Assembly: GCA_028681335.1 (NCBI GenBank)
Contig: JAQUIT010000010.1
Location: 86,729 to 150,728, forward strand
Reading direction: 5' to 3'
Length of the DNA: 64,000 bases
Source: Desulfuromonadaceae bacterium
GTDB taxonomy: Bacteria; Desulfobacterota; Desulfuromonadia; Geobacterales; Pseudopelobacteraceae
The position numbers and the translations under genes are program-made. Below, piece by piece: positions 1-9,022 of the stretch (positions within the stretch are counted from its first letter, which is position 1; each line of letters begins with the position of its first letter). The notes under the pieces are model-generated. The model made no database searches, was not told where the DNA came from, and was given only the letters and a program-made list of their open reading frames with translations.

Positions 1-228
1 TGCATCGACCTGATCCTTCATCAGTGCGATCAGCGGTGAAACAACGATCGCCACACCGTCACGGTGCAGAGCCGGAACCTGGTAGCAGAGTGACTTACCG
101 CCGCCGGTCGGCATTACCAGAAACACGTCTTCACCCGCCACCACCCGCTCAATGACGTCCTGCTGGGGCGCCCGGAACTGGTGAAAACCGAAGACGGTTT
201 TCAGGGTGTGGTGAATGGCTTCAGGCAT
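1..228 (-). CDS. recQ: RecQ-family ATP-dependent DNA helicase, N-terminal part (cut by window edge)
   Basis: The minus strand from the ATG at 228 stays open to the window edge and encodes 76 residues. It carries the RecQ start pattern: a FHQFRAPQQ motif 0, a Walker A MPTGGGKS near residues 39-46, and the motif Ia region [12 protein letters not shown] near residues 64-75. RecQ helicases unwind 3'-to-5' in recombination repair. The helicase core C-terminal half, zinc-binding and HRDC regions lie outside the window. The start is 9 bases after the purL stop, so it is probably the last gene of the purB-mscS-purL run. Confidence 0.9.
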   Translation of the reverse strand, partial: MPEAIHHTLKTVFGFHQFRAPQQDVIERVVAGEDVFLVMPTGGGKSLCYQVPALHRDGVAIVVSPLIALMKDQVDA

Positions 229-237
229 TGTGGGCAG

Positions 238-3228
238 CTATAGTTCCCGCAAAGTTTGCTGCCACGCTTCTTTCAGTTCTGCCAGATCGGCAGCAACAGC
301 AGAAGCACCACTCAACCCGATAACTGAAAGCTTTTGTCCCTCTGTCACAACTCCTATTGAGGCAAAACAGTTGCCGCTCATGATCGCCTCGAATTGCTCG
401 CGTTTTTCTGGATGCACCGTTACCAGATGGCGTGACGCCGATTCGGAGAAGAGTAGTGTGCAATCACTCCTGCCAGCATCGTCACCTTTCCAGAGAACGC
501 GGGATAGATCCAGATCCATGCCATACCCGCCTGCAAAGGCACTTTCTGCCGCTGCTACTGCCAGGCCGCCATCGGAGAGATCATGGCATGATGCAACCAC
601 ACCCTGGTTCACCGCTGCGTGATATGCCTGATAGCGCTTGTAAGCCTTAGCGGCATCAACCTTGGGAATCTTGTTGCCAACGGCTCCTGAAAGCGCCAGA
701 TATTCAGAGCCACCAAGTTCGTCAGCCGTCTTGCCGAGCAGATAGACGATATCGCCCGGGCGTTTGACATCCATCGTCACCGCCTTTCTGGCATCATCCA
801 TTTTGCCGATAACAGAAAAGAGCAGTGTCGGCGGGATTGAGATTTTTGTCGTACCGTCATAAAAGTCGTTCTTCATCGAATCTTTACCGGAAATCAACGG
901 CAGGTTGTACTCCATACAGACATCATAGAGAGCCTGATTGGAGCGCACCAGCTGAGCCATTTTGTACGCACCATCCGGGGTCTTCTCCGACTGGACCGGG
1001 TCACACCAGCAGAAATTATCCAGACCGGCGACAAGATCCAGTGACCCGCCGACGGCAACATAGTTCCGCAGAGCCTCGTCAACGGCGTTGGCGGTCATGT
1101 GATAGGTATCAATATCCGAGTAGCGCGGGCAGATACCATGGGCGGTAACAACACCTTCGAACGATTCGAGGATCGGCCTGACCACCGCCGCATCCGAGGG
1201 GCCGTCATTGGCCACGCCGCTGAACGGTTTAACAACAGAGCCACCCTGGACTTCATGGTCATAACGACGGACCACGGATTCCTTGGAGCAGATGTTCAGG
1301 GCCGACAAGAGCTGTTTGAGGTCGGCGGTATAATCACCTTTCTCTTCAAGAAGCGGCTCATGATTATGTGGTGGGGTCCACTTGGCCGGGAGCTGCATCG
1401 GCGGCAACCCTTCGTGCATAAATTCCATCGGTAACCAGGCGACCGTCTTTTCGCCATAGAGCATATGGAACACACCGTTGTCGGTGAATTCGCCCAGTAC
1501 GGTTGCCTCCACGCCAAAACGCACTGCCATGGCAAGAAATTCGTCAATCTGCTCCGGCGGAACGGCCAGGGACATACGTTCCTGTGCTTCGGAAATAAGA
1601 ATTTCCCACGGGTTGAGACCCGGGTATTTGAGCGGCGCTTTCGCAAGATCCATCCTGCAGCCACCACACTCGCCCGCCATCTCGCCGATGGAAGAGGAGA
1701 GACCACCGGCACCGTTATCAGTAATAAAGCGATAGAGCCCCTTATCACGGGCACGGATCAGAAAGTCGAACATCCGCTTCTGGGTTATCGGGTCGCCAAT
1801 CTGCACAGCTGTTACCGGCGAATTCTCATTCAATTCCTCTGACGAAAATGTCGCACCGTGAATACCATCCTTGCCGATACGGCCGCCGGTCATGACGATA
1901 ATATCGCCCGGCTTGATATACTTATCATGCCCCGGCTGGCCATTGACCACAGCAGGCATCATTCCGGCTGTGCCGCAGAAAACAAGTGGCTTTCCGGCAT
2001 AACGTTCATCAAACACGAGAGAGCCGTTGACCGTCGGGATACCGCTCTTGTTGCCGCCATGTTCAACACCCTCCACAACGCCTTCGTAGATGCGCCGAGG
2101 GTGAAGGAGGCGGCTTGGCAGCGGCTTGGCATAGAACGGGTCGGCAAAACAGAAGACATCGGTGTTAAAAATCAGCTTTGCGCCCTGACCGGTGCCGAAC
2201 GGGTCGCGGTTGACACCAACAATGCCGGTCAGCGCTCCGCCGTAAGGATCAAGCGCCGACGGAGAGTTGTGGGTCTCAACCTTGAATACCAGCGAGTGTT
2301 TTTCGTTGAACTTGATGACACCAGCGTTGTCCTTGAATACGGAGAGACAGAAATCCTTGTCCCCCATCCGCTCGCGGACATCTTTGGTCGTGCGCTGGAT
2401 GAATGATTTAAACAGGGACTTGATCTCCTGCTTATTACCGTTTTCATCCTCGTACTGCACGGTTCCGGCAAAAATCTTATGCTTGCAGTGCTCCGACCAG
2501 GTCTGCGCCAGACATTCCAACTCAACATCGGTAGGTTTCGCACCCAGACCGAACTTTTTACGCTCGACCAGTATTTTCGAGTCGCGGTAATGCGCCTGGA
2601 TAATCTGCATCTCATCCAGTGTCAGCGCCAGCACTCCATCCTTGCTGATCCGCATCAGTTCGTCGTCCGAAACCTCCAGATCTATTTCCCGAACCTCGAC
2701 CTTCGTTTCACCACTGACCTTGGGCACGGCGAGAGGGAAGCCACCTTTTGCGGCAAAATCTGCCGCTGAAAGGATACTGTAGCGCTGGATAAGGGTATTG
2801 CAGAGGAGTCCGGTGGCAATTTTCTCCACATCGGCAGCGGACAGGTGACCTTTCAGCAGGTACTGCACCGAATAGTAGACCCCGTCACCTTCGGCACAGG
2901 CACGACCGGTCAGATAGGCAACCGCCTCACGGGCGGTACGCCCGACATTGTCGGTTACGCCGGGACGGAAACCTACTTCCACGGCAAAATCGAAGCCGGC
3001 GGCAAGTGGCCGGTCGATGCTCCACACCTGAATAACCGGGTCACTGAACGGACCGGATGCAGCCAGTTCCAGCTCTTCGCCGCTCAGAGCAGTATCCAGA
3101 GTGTACACGTCAAGCGTGCGCACCTCTTCAACCTCAAGATGCAGGAAGTGCTCGATCTCCCGTTTGATCCGCTCGCCTTGTGCATCACGCACACCGGGCT
3201 TTAATGCTGCTTCTATTCTGTTAGCCAT
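238..3228 (-). CDS. purL: Phosphoribosylformylglycinamidine synthase, PurS-PurL fused form without glutaminase domain
   Basis: This 996-residue protein catalyses FGAR to FGAM, the fourth step of purine synthesis. The first ~170 residues look like the PurS-type/N-terminal region of large PurL. The rest is the duplicated ATP-binding AIR-synthase-like core: ETHNSPSALDPYGGA near residue 319, SGKDSMKND near 779 and DLSDGGL near 886. It is longer than small PurL (~740 aa) but shorter than the ~1300-aa enzyme, because it ends where the glutaminase domain would begin. A separate PurQ must supply ammonia; none is in the window. The ATG at 3228 is 1 base past the mscS stop, so translation is probably coupled. 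purB lies two genes upstream in the same run. Confidence 0.93.
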   Translation of the reverse strand: MANRIEAALKPGVRDAQGERIKREIEHFLHLEVEEVRTLDVYTLDTALSGEELELAASGPFSDPVIQVWSIDRPLAAGFDFAVEVGFRPGVTDNVGRTAREAVAYLTGRACAEGDGVYYSVQYLLKGHLSAADVEKIATGLLCNTLIQRYSILSAADFAAKGGFPLAVPKVSGETKVEVREIDLEVSDDELMRISKDGVLALTLDEMQIIQAHYRDSKILVERKKFGLGAKPTDVELECLAQTWSEHCKHKIFAGTVQYEDENGNKQEIKSLFKSFIQRTTKDVRERMGDKDFCLSVFKDNAGVIKFNEKHSLVFKVETHNSPSALDPYGGALTGIVGVNRDPFGTGQGAKLIFNTDVFCFADPFYAKPLPSRLLHPRRIYEGVVEGVEHGGNKSGIPTVNGSLVFDERYAGKPLVFCGTAGMMPAVVNGQPGHDKYIKPGDIIVMTGGRIGKDGIHGATFSSEELNENSPVTAVQIGDPITQKRMFDFLIRARDKGLYRFITDNGAGGLSSSIGEMAGECGGCRMDLAKAPLKYPGLNPWEILISEAQERMSLAVPPEQIDEFLAMAVRFGVEATVLGEFTDNGVFHMLYGEKTVAWLPMEFMHEGLPPMQLPAKWTPPHNHEPLLEEKGDYTADLKQLLSALNICSKESVVRRYDHEVQGGSVVKPFSGVANDGPSDAAVVRPILESFEGVVTAHGICPRYSDIDTYHMTANAVDEALRNYVAVGGSLDLVAGLDNFCWCDPVQSEKTPDGAYKMAQLVRSNQALYDVCMEYNLPLISGKDSMKNDFYDGTTKISIPPTLLFSVIGKMDDARKAVTMDVKRPGDIVYLLGKTADELGGSEYLALSGAVGNKIPKVDAAKAYKRYQAYHAAVNQGVVASCHDLSDGGLAVAAAESAFAGGYGMDLDLSRVLWKGDDAGRSDCTLLFSESASRHLVTVHPEKREQFEAIMSGNCFASIGVVTEGQKLSVIGLSGASAVAADLAELKEAWQQTLREL

Positions 3229-3229
3229 G

Positions 3230-4357
3230 TCAGTCTGTTCCTTTTTCCATTTTCACCGTCCTGATCGGGAACGGAATCTCTATAGAGTGTTCGGCAAACC
3301 TTTTGATGATGAGTGAATTGATTTTATCCGTGGTGGCAAACAAGGTGCTGTACTCTTCAACCCAGAAGAAAAGAGACATGTTGAGGGCGCAATCACCAAA
3401 ACTGACAAAGAACGCTTCGGGACAAGGGTCCGTCAGGACATCCCCCACTTCGGCGGCGGTTGCCACCAACAGCTGTTTTACCTGTTCGACATCACTGTCA
3501 TATGCCACACCAATATTAATACGCCCTTTGGACCGGCTGTTCGGAAACGCCTGATTTGTCAGCATGGTGTTGCACAGGTCTGAATTTGGGATAATCAGCA
3601 ACTGGTTATCCAGTGTCTTGATTTTGGTGCTCCTGAGACCGATATCCGCCACGTCGCCTATCTGGCCGCCTACCAATTGAATGCGGTCTCCAACACGAAA
3701 CGGGCGATCAAGCATGATGGTAAACCCGGATATCATGTGGGCCAGGGTATCTTTAGCCGCCATACCGATAGCCAGCGAGCCGATACCAAGAGCGGTGACA
3801 AGTGAGAAGATGTCGTAATTAAAGTGTTTAAGAACCACAATCAGCGCCGCACCCATAAGAAACAGCGAGACGATCTTTTCTGCCACCGGCATCATCTGGC
3901 GCGACATAACCGCCCCGGCAGTATCCTGCTGACCGGCGACATACCATTTCATCAGTTCATCCATGACTTGGTAGATCAGGTTACAGACAATCACGACTAA
4001 AATTATATAAATGATACCGGAGGTTATCAATACCAGCTTTTCGTGCAGCGGCAGCGATCGAATAGCCAGATAGACGCCCAGCACAATGGACAACCGCGAA
4101 ACGTACGGGATCACCCGCTGCAGCACACGATCATCAAGATCGGTTGAGGTGAAGGTCGTCAGTCTCCTCCCCCATCTGTTCAGCACCATAACAGCCAGGT
4201 GCGACAGCAACCAGAACAGAGCCAGTATCAGCAGCGCCCCGAGAATCTCTTTGGCCCAGAACAGCAGAAAACTGTCCCCTTCCTGAGTCTGGATAAGCGC
4301 CAGTATCAAATCGATAAGACTACTCACCGAATACGCGCTTGAAGATTGTGTTGACAT
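3230..4357 (-). CDS. MscS-family mechanosensitive channel
   Basis: A 375-residue inner-membrane protein. Hydrophobic segments fall near residues 33-55, 80-105, 115-140 and 155-185, followed by the MscS pore/beta-domain region (GIGSLAIGMAAKDTLAHMISG, then a DRPFRVGDRIQ motif). It probably releases osmolytes on hypo-osmotic shock. The ATG at 4357 overlaps the end of purB by 38 bases. An in-frame GTG at 4327 (codon 11) would cut the overlap to 8 bases; neither start has a clear ribosome site. Sandwiching between purB and purL suggests co-transcription rather than shared function. Confidence 0.88.
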   Translation of the reverse strand: MSTQSSSAYSVSSLIDLILALIQTQEGDSFLLFWAKEILGALLILALFWLLSHLAVMVLNRWGRRLTTFTSTDLDDRVLQRVIPYVSRLSIVLGVYLAIRSLPLHEKLVLITSGIIYIILVVIVCNLIYQVMDELMKWYVAGQQDTAGAVMSRQMMPVAEKIVSLFLMGAALIVVLKHFNYDIFSLVTALGIGSLAIGMAAKDTLAHMISGFTIMLDRPFRVGDRIQLVGGQIGDVADIGLRSTKIKTLDNQLLIIPNSDLCNTMLTNQAFPNSRSKGRINIGVAYDSDVEQVKQLLVATAAEVGDVLTDPCPEAFFVSFGDCALNMSLFFWVEEYSTLFATTDKINSLIIKRFAEHSIEIPFPIRTVKMEKGTD

Positions 4358-5615
4358 GTTTCAGGTGATAACTGAGATCAAAGGACTCGCGGATTTTTGT
4401 TTCACCGAGCGCCCCGATGACTTCCTGGTCTGCCAACAGTTCCGTCTGGAAATCGGCACCCCGCTCCCATACCTTCATGGCGTTACGCTGCACCAGACGG
4501 TAGGAATCTTCGCGAGACACGCCTGACTGAGTCAGGTCGAGCAGGATCTTCTGGGAGAAGACAAGCCCTTTCATCTGGTTCAGGTTTCTCAGCATATTGT
4601 CGGGATAGACGACGAGATTCTTGATCAGGCCGTTAAGACGACGCAGGGAAAAGTCCAGTGCCACGGTTGCATCAGGAGCGATATAACGTTCAACCGATGA
4701 GTGTGAGATATCCCGTTCATGCCACAAGGCGACATTTTCAAGCGCGGGAATGCAGAGAGAGCGGATGTAGCGTGCCTGCCCGGTCAGGTTCTCGGACAGG
4801 ATCGGGTTACGCTTATGCGGCATTGCCGATGACCCTTTTTGCCCCTTGCTGAAGAACTCTTCCGCTTCCAGTACTTCCGTGCGCTGCAGATGGCGAACCT
4901 CAACGGCGATACGTTCCATCGAAGAGGCAATAATAGCTAGGGTACAGAAAAACTCGGCGTGGCGGTCACGCGGAATAACCTGGGTCGAAACCGGCTCAGG
5001 CTTCAGCCCCATTTTCGTACAGACATACTCTTCAACGTAAGGGTCAATATTGGCAAACGTGCCGACCGCACCGGAAATGGCGCCGGTGGCGATATTCTCG
5101 CGGGCGGCCAGCAGACGGACCCGGTTACGCCCCATCTCGGCATAGAACGAGGCCAGCTTGAGCCCGAAGGTCACCGGCTCGGCATGTATCCCGTGGGAGC
5201 GGCCGATGCAGACCGTATCCTTATGCTCCAAGGCACGTACTTTAAGTGATTCGAGCAGCATGTCGAGGTCAGCCAGCAGTTCGTCAGCGGCCTGTACAAG
5301 CTGTACCGAAAGGCAGGTATCCAGAACATCCGAGGAGGTCATACCCTGATGGATAAAACGGGCTTCCGGGCCAACATATTCGGCGACCGATGTCAGAAAA
5401 GCGATCACATCATGCTTTACCTCAGCCTCAATGGCATCGATCCGGGCGATATCGAAATCACCTTTGGCACGGATAACCGGCACAACCTCCTTGGGAATAA
5501 CACCAAGTTCAGCCTGAGCTTCACAGGCCAGGGTTTCAATTTCGAGCCAGATGCGAAAGCGGTTTTTGGCAGCCCATATCTCGGTCATTTCAGGGCGGGA
5601 ATAGCGTTCAATCAT
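4320..5615 (-). CDS. purB: Adenylosuccinate lyase
   Basis: A 431-residue member of the fumarase/aspartase superfamily. It cleaves SAICAR and adenylosuccinate in purine synthesis. The flexible signature loop GSSAMPHKRNP is at about residues 263-273, the general-acid His region TSSDVLDT is near residue 90, and RSHGIHAEP is near 140. Length is normal for the family. The start follows an AGGAGT-like ribosome site. It sits 36 bases after the metallo-hydrolase gene and overlaps mscS, in one minus-strand run with purL. Confidence 0.96.
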   Translation of the reverse strand: MIERYSRPEMTEIWAAKNRFRIWLEIETLACEAQAELGVIPKEVVPVIRAKGDFDIARIDAIEAEVKHDVIAFLTSVAEYVGPEARFIHQGMTSSDVLDTCLSVQLVQAADELLADLDMLLESLKVRALEHKDTVCIGRSHGIHAEPVTFGLKLASFYAEMGRNRVRLLAARENIATGAISGAVGTFANIDPYVEEYVCTKMGLKPEPVSTQVIPRDRHAEFFCTLAIIASSMERIAVEVRHLQRTEVLEAEEFFSKGQKGSSAMPHKRNPILSENLTGQARYIRSLCIPALENVALWHERDISHSSVERYIAPDATVALDFSLRRLNGLIKNLVVYPDNMLRNLNQMKGLVFSQKILLDLTQSGVSREDSYRLVQRNAMKVWERGADFQTELLADQEVIGALGETKIRESFDLSYHLKHVNTIFKRVFGE

Positions 5616-5651
5616 GTAAGAACTCCTCGGTTTTTTAATAGTTAGCAGTTA

Positions 5652-6422
5652 CTATATCTCAATTACAGCGCTTGCGTGAAACTGGTCGCCGATGACAACA
5701 TGCGGTGCACAGACATTCTGTTCACTCAAAAAAGCTCTGGTCGTTCGCACCACATGGTCCGGGTGATTGTTCACCTCAGACAGATGAGCCATTACCAGGA
5801 CTTCCAGACCATCATGGGCAAGTTCATGCAGCAAGCCAAGCGATTCATCGTTGGAAATATGCCCGTGGCGCGACTTGATCCGCTGTTTCAACGCCCACGG
5901 ATACGGGCCGTTCATCAGCATATCGACATCATGGTTAGATTCCAGATTAATAAAGCGGCAGCCACGCAGTTTTTCCGTCACCAGGCGCGTCACGATACCC
6001 AGGTCGGTGACCGAAGCTGAGCGCCCCTCCCGTGACTCAACGACAAAACCGACCGGGTCGCAACTGTCATGGGTAATCGGAACCGGGTCGATGCGCACAT
6101 CCCTGAAGGTAAAGGCTGAGCCGGACTCGAACTCACAGACTTTAGTTTTCTTGAAATATTTTTCGGCTCCGGCATTAACCTTATGGCTGGCAAAAACAGG
6201 CACATTGAACTTGCGCGCGAAGGAACCTGCACTCCGGATATGGTCAATATGCTCATGCGTAACGAGCACCGCATGAACTCTCGACGCATCGATCCCAACC
6301 GCTTCCATGCGGAGCAGGGTTTCGCGCAACGACAGGCCGGCGTCTATCAGAACGCGGCTGTCCCCGCTCTCAAGATAGAGACAGTTGCCCTTGCTGCCGC
6401 TAGCCAGCGAACATATTTTCAC
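5652..6422 (-). CDS. Metallo-beta-lactamase-fold hydrolase, YycJ/WalJ-like
   Basis: A 256-residue MBL-fold protein beginning SLASGSKGNCLYLE, typical of the YycJ/WalJ group of small cytoplasmic MBL enzymes. The metal-binding motif THEHIDH is near residues 54-60, and further metal-ligand candidates are the His of TDLG-adjacent loops and NLESNHDVDML near residue 160. Family members are linked to nuclease-like activity or mismatch repair, but the exact substrate is unknown. The start is GTG at 6422 after a TGGAG ribosome site. It leads the minus-strand purB-mscS-purL-recQ run. Confidence 0.85.
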   Translation of the reverse strand: MKICSLASGSKGNCLYLESGDSRVLIDAGLSLRETLLRMEAVGIDASRVHAVLVTHEHIDHIRSAGSFARKFNVPVFASHKVNAGAEKYFKKTKVCEFESGSAFTFRDVRIDPVPITHDSCDPVGFVVESREGRSASVTDLGIVTRLVTEKLRGCRFINLESNHDVDMLMNGPYPWALKQRIKSRHGHISNDESLGLLHELAHDGLEVLVMAHLSEVNNHPDHVVRTTRAFLSEQNVCAPHVVIGDQFHASAVIEI

Positions 6423-6580
6423 ACAAGCTCCAGGAGATACGGGTTTGGTGGTACGTCGGCTTAATTTACCGACAATTACTGAGGGATTACATAGGGTTGA
6501 CTATCAAGCACAGCGACATACAATCTGGCTGTTTTCAAGCCTGTGACTATACAAGAAACTTGGCGGATTTTCAAGGGGAA

Positions 6581-6608
6581 TTGAGTTAGCACCAACAGCC
6601 TTTATGCT
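6581..6608 (+). promoter_or_regulatory. Candidate sigma70-type promoter of the pilus locus
   Basis: TTGAGT at 6581-6586 and TATGCT at 6603-6608 are separated by 16 bases and lie ~65 bases before the first pilus gene. The match is moderate and no other strong candidate was seen in the 253-base gap 6423-6675, which otherwise holds only the divergent upstream region of the MBL gene. Confidence 0.35.
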
Positions 6609-6675
6609 AGACAAGTGGCCAAACTTATAGTAGTAAAAACAAATTGTTAAATTAATTAATGCACTCGAGGGTCTA

Positions 6676-8001
6676 ATGTCGCTTCATTCCATAGTGCGTT
6701 TTGACTCTGAGACTGTTCAGGTTTTAACGTTCAGACACAAGGGTGCGGCTGTACAGAGTGCAATCACGATTTCCATAGGTGATTTCGGCAACTTTCTTGC
6801 TGCAGACCGCTCTACAGACTACCAGATAATAGTTGACGCTACCGAAGCCCAGTATGACATTATAACTATCCCTCCAGTTGAGCCGAAGCTGGTTACGCGA
6901 ATTGCCCAGATCGAATTTCGCAGACTATACCCCGAGTACCCACCATTCACGGCTTCCTACCGGCCCATTGACGAAGTCACACAAGACGGAAAAACGCTCA
7001 GGCGAGTTGCCTGCTGCATGGTATCCAAAGAATATCTGGATTATATCCTAGAGCCTTTTATCCGCCACAACAAGTCCGTCAGCCTGATTTCAACACTACC
7101 AACCGCCCTTGCACAACTGGTTGACACAACGCCGGAAACGCACGACCGGCCACATCTTTATGCATACGACGGCAATCATCAAAAGTGCATATTTCTGCTC
7201 GAAAAGGGATGTGTTACTATGGTCCGCTTCGTCCCGTCTGCAGGTGCAGGGTGGGGTGAAGCGGACATCCTCAATGTCAATATGACGCTGGATTACTGTT
7301 TTCAGACACTTCGCGTTAAACCGGCAAAAACTATTGCATTGAACGGTGCCCCCCTACAACCACCTCTCACACCTTTGACACCAAAATGCAACGTGGCTGC
7401 ATCTGATGACCTCCACCAGGAGTATCTGCCGCATTTGGCCGTTATGACCTCCGCAGGCATGAGCAAAGAAGACCTTCGGCCACAAAACTATATAACAGCA
7501 CTAAAGTATCAAAACCTTTTGCGCGGGGCTGTCTGGGTGTTCTCAATAGGAGCCTTGGCAGCTTCCCTGCTCGGTATTTTTTTTCTTTTCTCAATCCTGT
7601 CACTGCAAAGTGAAATTGACTCCTCACGACAGCGCGAGCACGCCATCCCCGCCCTTCTTTCCTCTTACAACGCTTTGCAGCAGGAACGGAACCTCGTAGA
7701 GCCGAACATCACCACCATGAACAGATTGCAATCCGGCCAGACGCTTCCAGAACTGCTCGCCGTTATACCGGAGCTTTCGCAAAAGAGTGTACGAGTCAAC
7801 TCGCTGAAGACCGACAAGACCGGCGGTGCCATAACACTCATCCTTTCCGGAACCATTACTGAAAACACCTTTGCAGCCGCGCAAAGCCGTTTTGAAGAAA
7901 TTCTTCAAAGCCTTTCCAAGCTTCAGGGCTTCACCATCAGCTCCCAGCAATTTGAACAACTGTCAAAAACCTTTACCATTGAGACAAAGAGCACGCCATG
8001 A
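6676..8001 (+). CDS. MshI-like pilus biogenesis protein (PilM-like domain fused to a PilN-like region)
   Basis: A 441-residue protein. Residues 1-270 resemble a PilM/MshI actin-like cytoplasmic domain. One membrane helix (about 284-308) follows, then a coiled-coil and a PilN-like periplasmic ferredoxin-fold region ending near residue 435. In MSHA and type IV pili these proteins form the inner-membrane alignment complex linking the motor to the secretin. The ATG at 6676 follows a GAGGG ribosome site. It is the first gene of a run whose members overlap by 4 bases (ATGA) with the next gene. Assignment rests mainly on architecture and synteny. Confidence 0.75.
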   Translation: MSLHSIVRFDSETVQVLTFRHKGAAVQSAITISIGDFGNFLAADRSTDYQIIVDATEAQYDIITIPPVEPKLVTRIAQIEFRRLYPEYPPFTASYRPIDEVTQDGKTLRRVACCMVSKEYLDYILEPFIRHNKSVSLISTLPTALAQLVDTTPETHDRPHLYAYDGNHQKCIFLLEKGCVTMVRFVPSAGAGWGEADILNVNMTLDYCFQTLRVKPAKTIALNGAPLQPPLTPLTPKCNVAASDDLHQEYLPHLAVMTSAGMSKEDLRPQNYITALKYQNLLRGAVWVFSIGALAASLLGIFFLFSILSLQSEIDSSRQREHAIPALLSSYNALQQERNLVEPNITTMNRLQSGQTLPELLAVIPELSQKSVRVNSLKTDKTGGAITLILSGTITENTFAAAQSRFEEILQSLSKLQGFTISSQQFEQLSKTFTIETKSTP

Positions 8002-8573
8002 ACATTACCATGTCTTCTCATTTGCAGCGACTTGCCGTAAGGCTCATGTTCTCCATTCTTTTCTTCGTGATTGTTTCCACATCTCTAGCGGCCATGTCGC
8101 GCTACCGTCAGAATCTGACAATAACGGTTGCACAGCATAAAACACTTTTAGAGAAGCTTGGACATATGCATCAGATAATCGCCGAGGAGCGCGAGGCTAT
8201 TACCATCTTCAACAACCTTCTTCCCGCTGATTACGGCGTCAAGTCATCTGATTTGTTTATTTATAAGAGGCTGGATGAAATAAAGTCACTACCATCGGTC
8301 AAAGAGATGACCGTTAAAGCTATTGAAACCAAGGATGGAGAACGAATAGCACACTTTTTATTCAAAATTCAAAACCCGGACTACAGCCAGGTACTCAATA
8401 GACTGGCAACACTGGAGACAAAGGTATTCCCCTTTGTCTCCATCAGCTTAATAGAGATATCAAAACAATCCGGCATAACTTATACGGGACTGGCTATGAC
8501 CATCGAAGGAGACGTGACCATGCCGGCATACGACACTGCGGCGTCACTCTCCCTGGGGACAGGTAAACCATGA
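7998..8573 (+). CDS. PilO/MshJ-like inner-membrane pilus assembly protein
   Basis: A 191-residue protein with a single N-terminal membrane helix (about residues 13-32), a short coiled-coil (35-70) and a compact alpha/beta domain, the layout of PilO/MshJ proteins. The start overlaps the stop of the PilM/PilN-like gene by 4 bases, and its own stop overlaps the next gene by 4 bases, so translation is coupled. Sequence similarity to any named protein is weak by eye; the role as an alignment-complex subunit is inferred from position between MshI-like and PilP-like genes. Confidence 0.65.
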   Translation: MNITMSSHLQRLAVRLMFSILFFVIVSTSLAAMSRYRQNLTITVAQHKTLLEKLGHMHQIIAEEREAITIFNNLLPADYGVKSSDLFIYKRLDEIKSLPSVKEMTVKAIETKDGERIAHFLFKIQNPDYSQVLNRLATLETKVFPFVSISLIEISKQSGITYTGLAMTIEGDVTMPAYDTAASLSLGTGKP

Positions 8574-9022
8574 ATCTGCCCAAAATCATGTTGTACGCGC
8601 TGTCAGGAACATTAGTCGGCATTGCCATCCCAGTAATTGCTTACATGACAATCCATTTCTCACCGGCACTGAGCGCGCAGGAAAAAGAAGTGTATAACTT
8701 CGTCAGCACGCCTCTGTCAATCCACACCAGAGGATGGAAACCGGTTCACCGCACCTGTCCGGTCTCTCCTGATACAGGCATGTCAAACACCTTGCACATA
8801 ACTGATACCGGCATGGGACTCATTGACACAAAGAAAGAAGCAAGCGATAGACTTCCCAGGTTATCGTTCATCCTCCATGGGGACAAAACCCGCATGGCGG
8901 TTATTGACGGTTACGTACTTAAAGAAGGCAACTCATTTGACGGCTGGCGTGTGCTCCGCATTGAACAAAAACGTACACTGCTCGAGAGCAAGAAGGATAA
9001 AAAATGGATTTCCATCGATTAG
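8570..9022 (+). CDS. PilP/MshK-like periplasmic pilus protein
   Basis: A 150-residue protein with one N-terminal membrane helix (residues 7-29), a linker, and a small beta domain containing GDKTRMAVIDGYVLKEG and WRVLRIEQKR. That pattern is typical of the PilP/GspC homology-region fold, which contacts the secretin. It immediately precedes the secretin gene, as mshK precedes mshL in MSHA loci. It overlaps its neighbours by 4 bases upstream and 19 bases downstream. Confidence 0.65.
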   Translation: MNLPKIMLYALSGTLVGIAIPVIAYMTIHFSPALSAQEKEVYNFVSTPLSIHTRGWKPVHRTCPVSPDTGMSNTLHITDTGMGLIDTKKEASDRLPRLSFILHGDKTRMAVIDGYVLKEGNSFDGWRVLRIEQKRTLLESKKDKKWISID

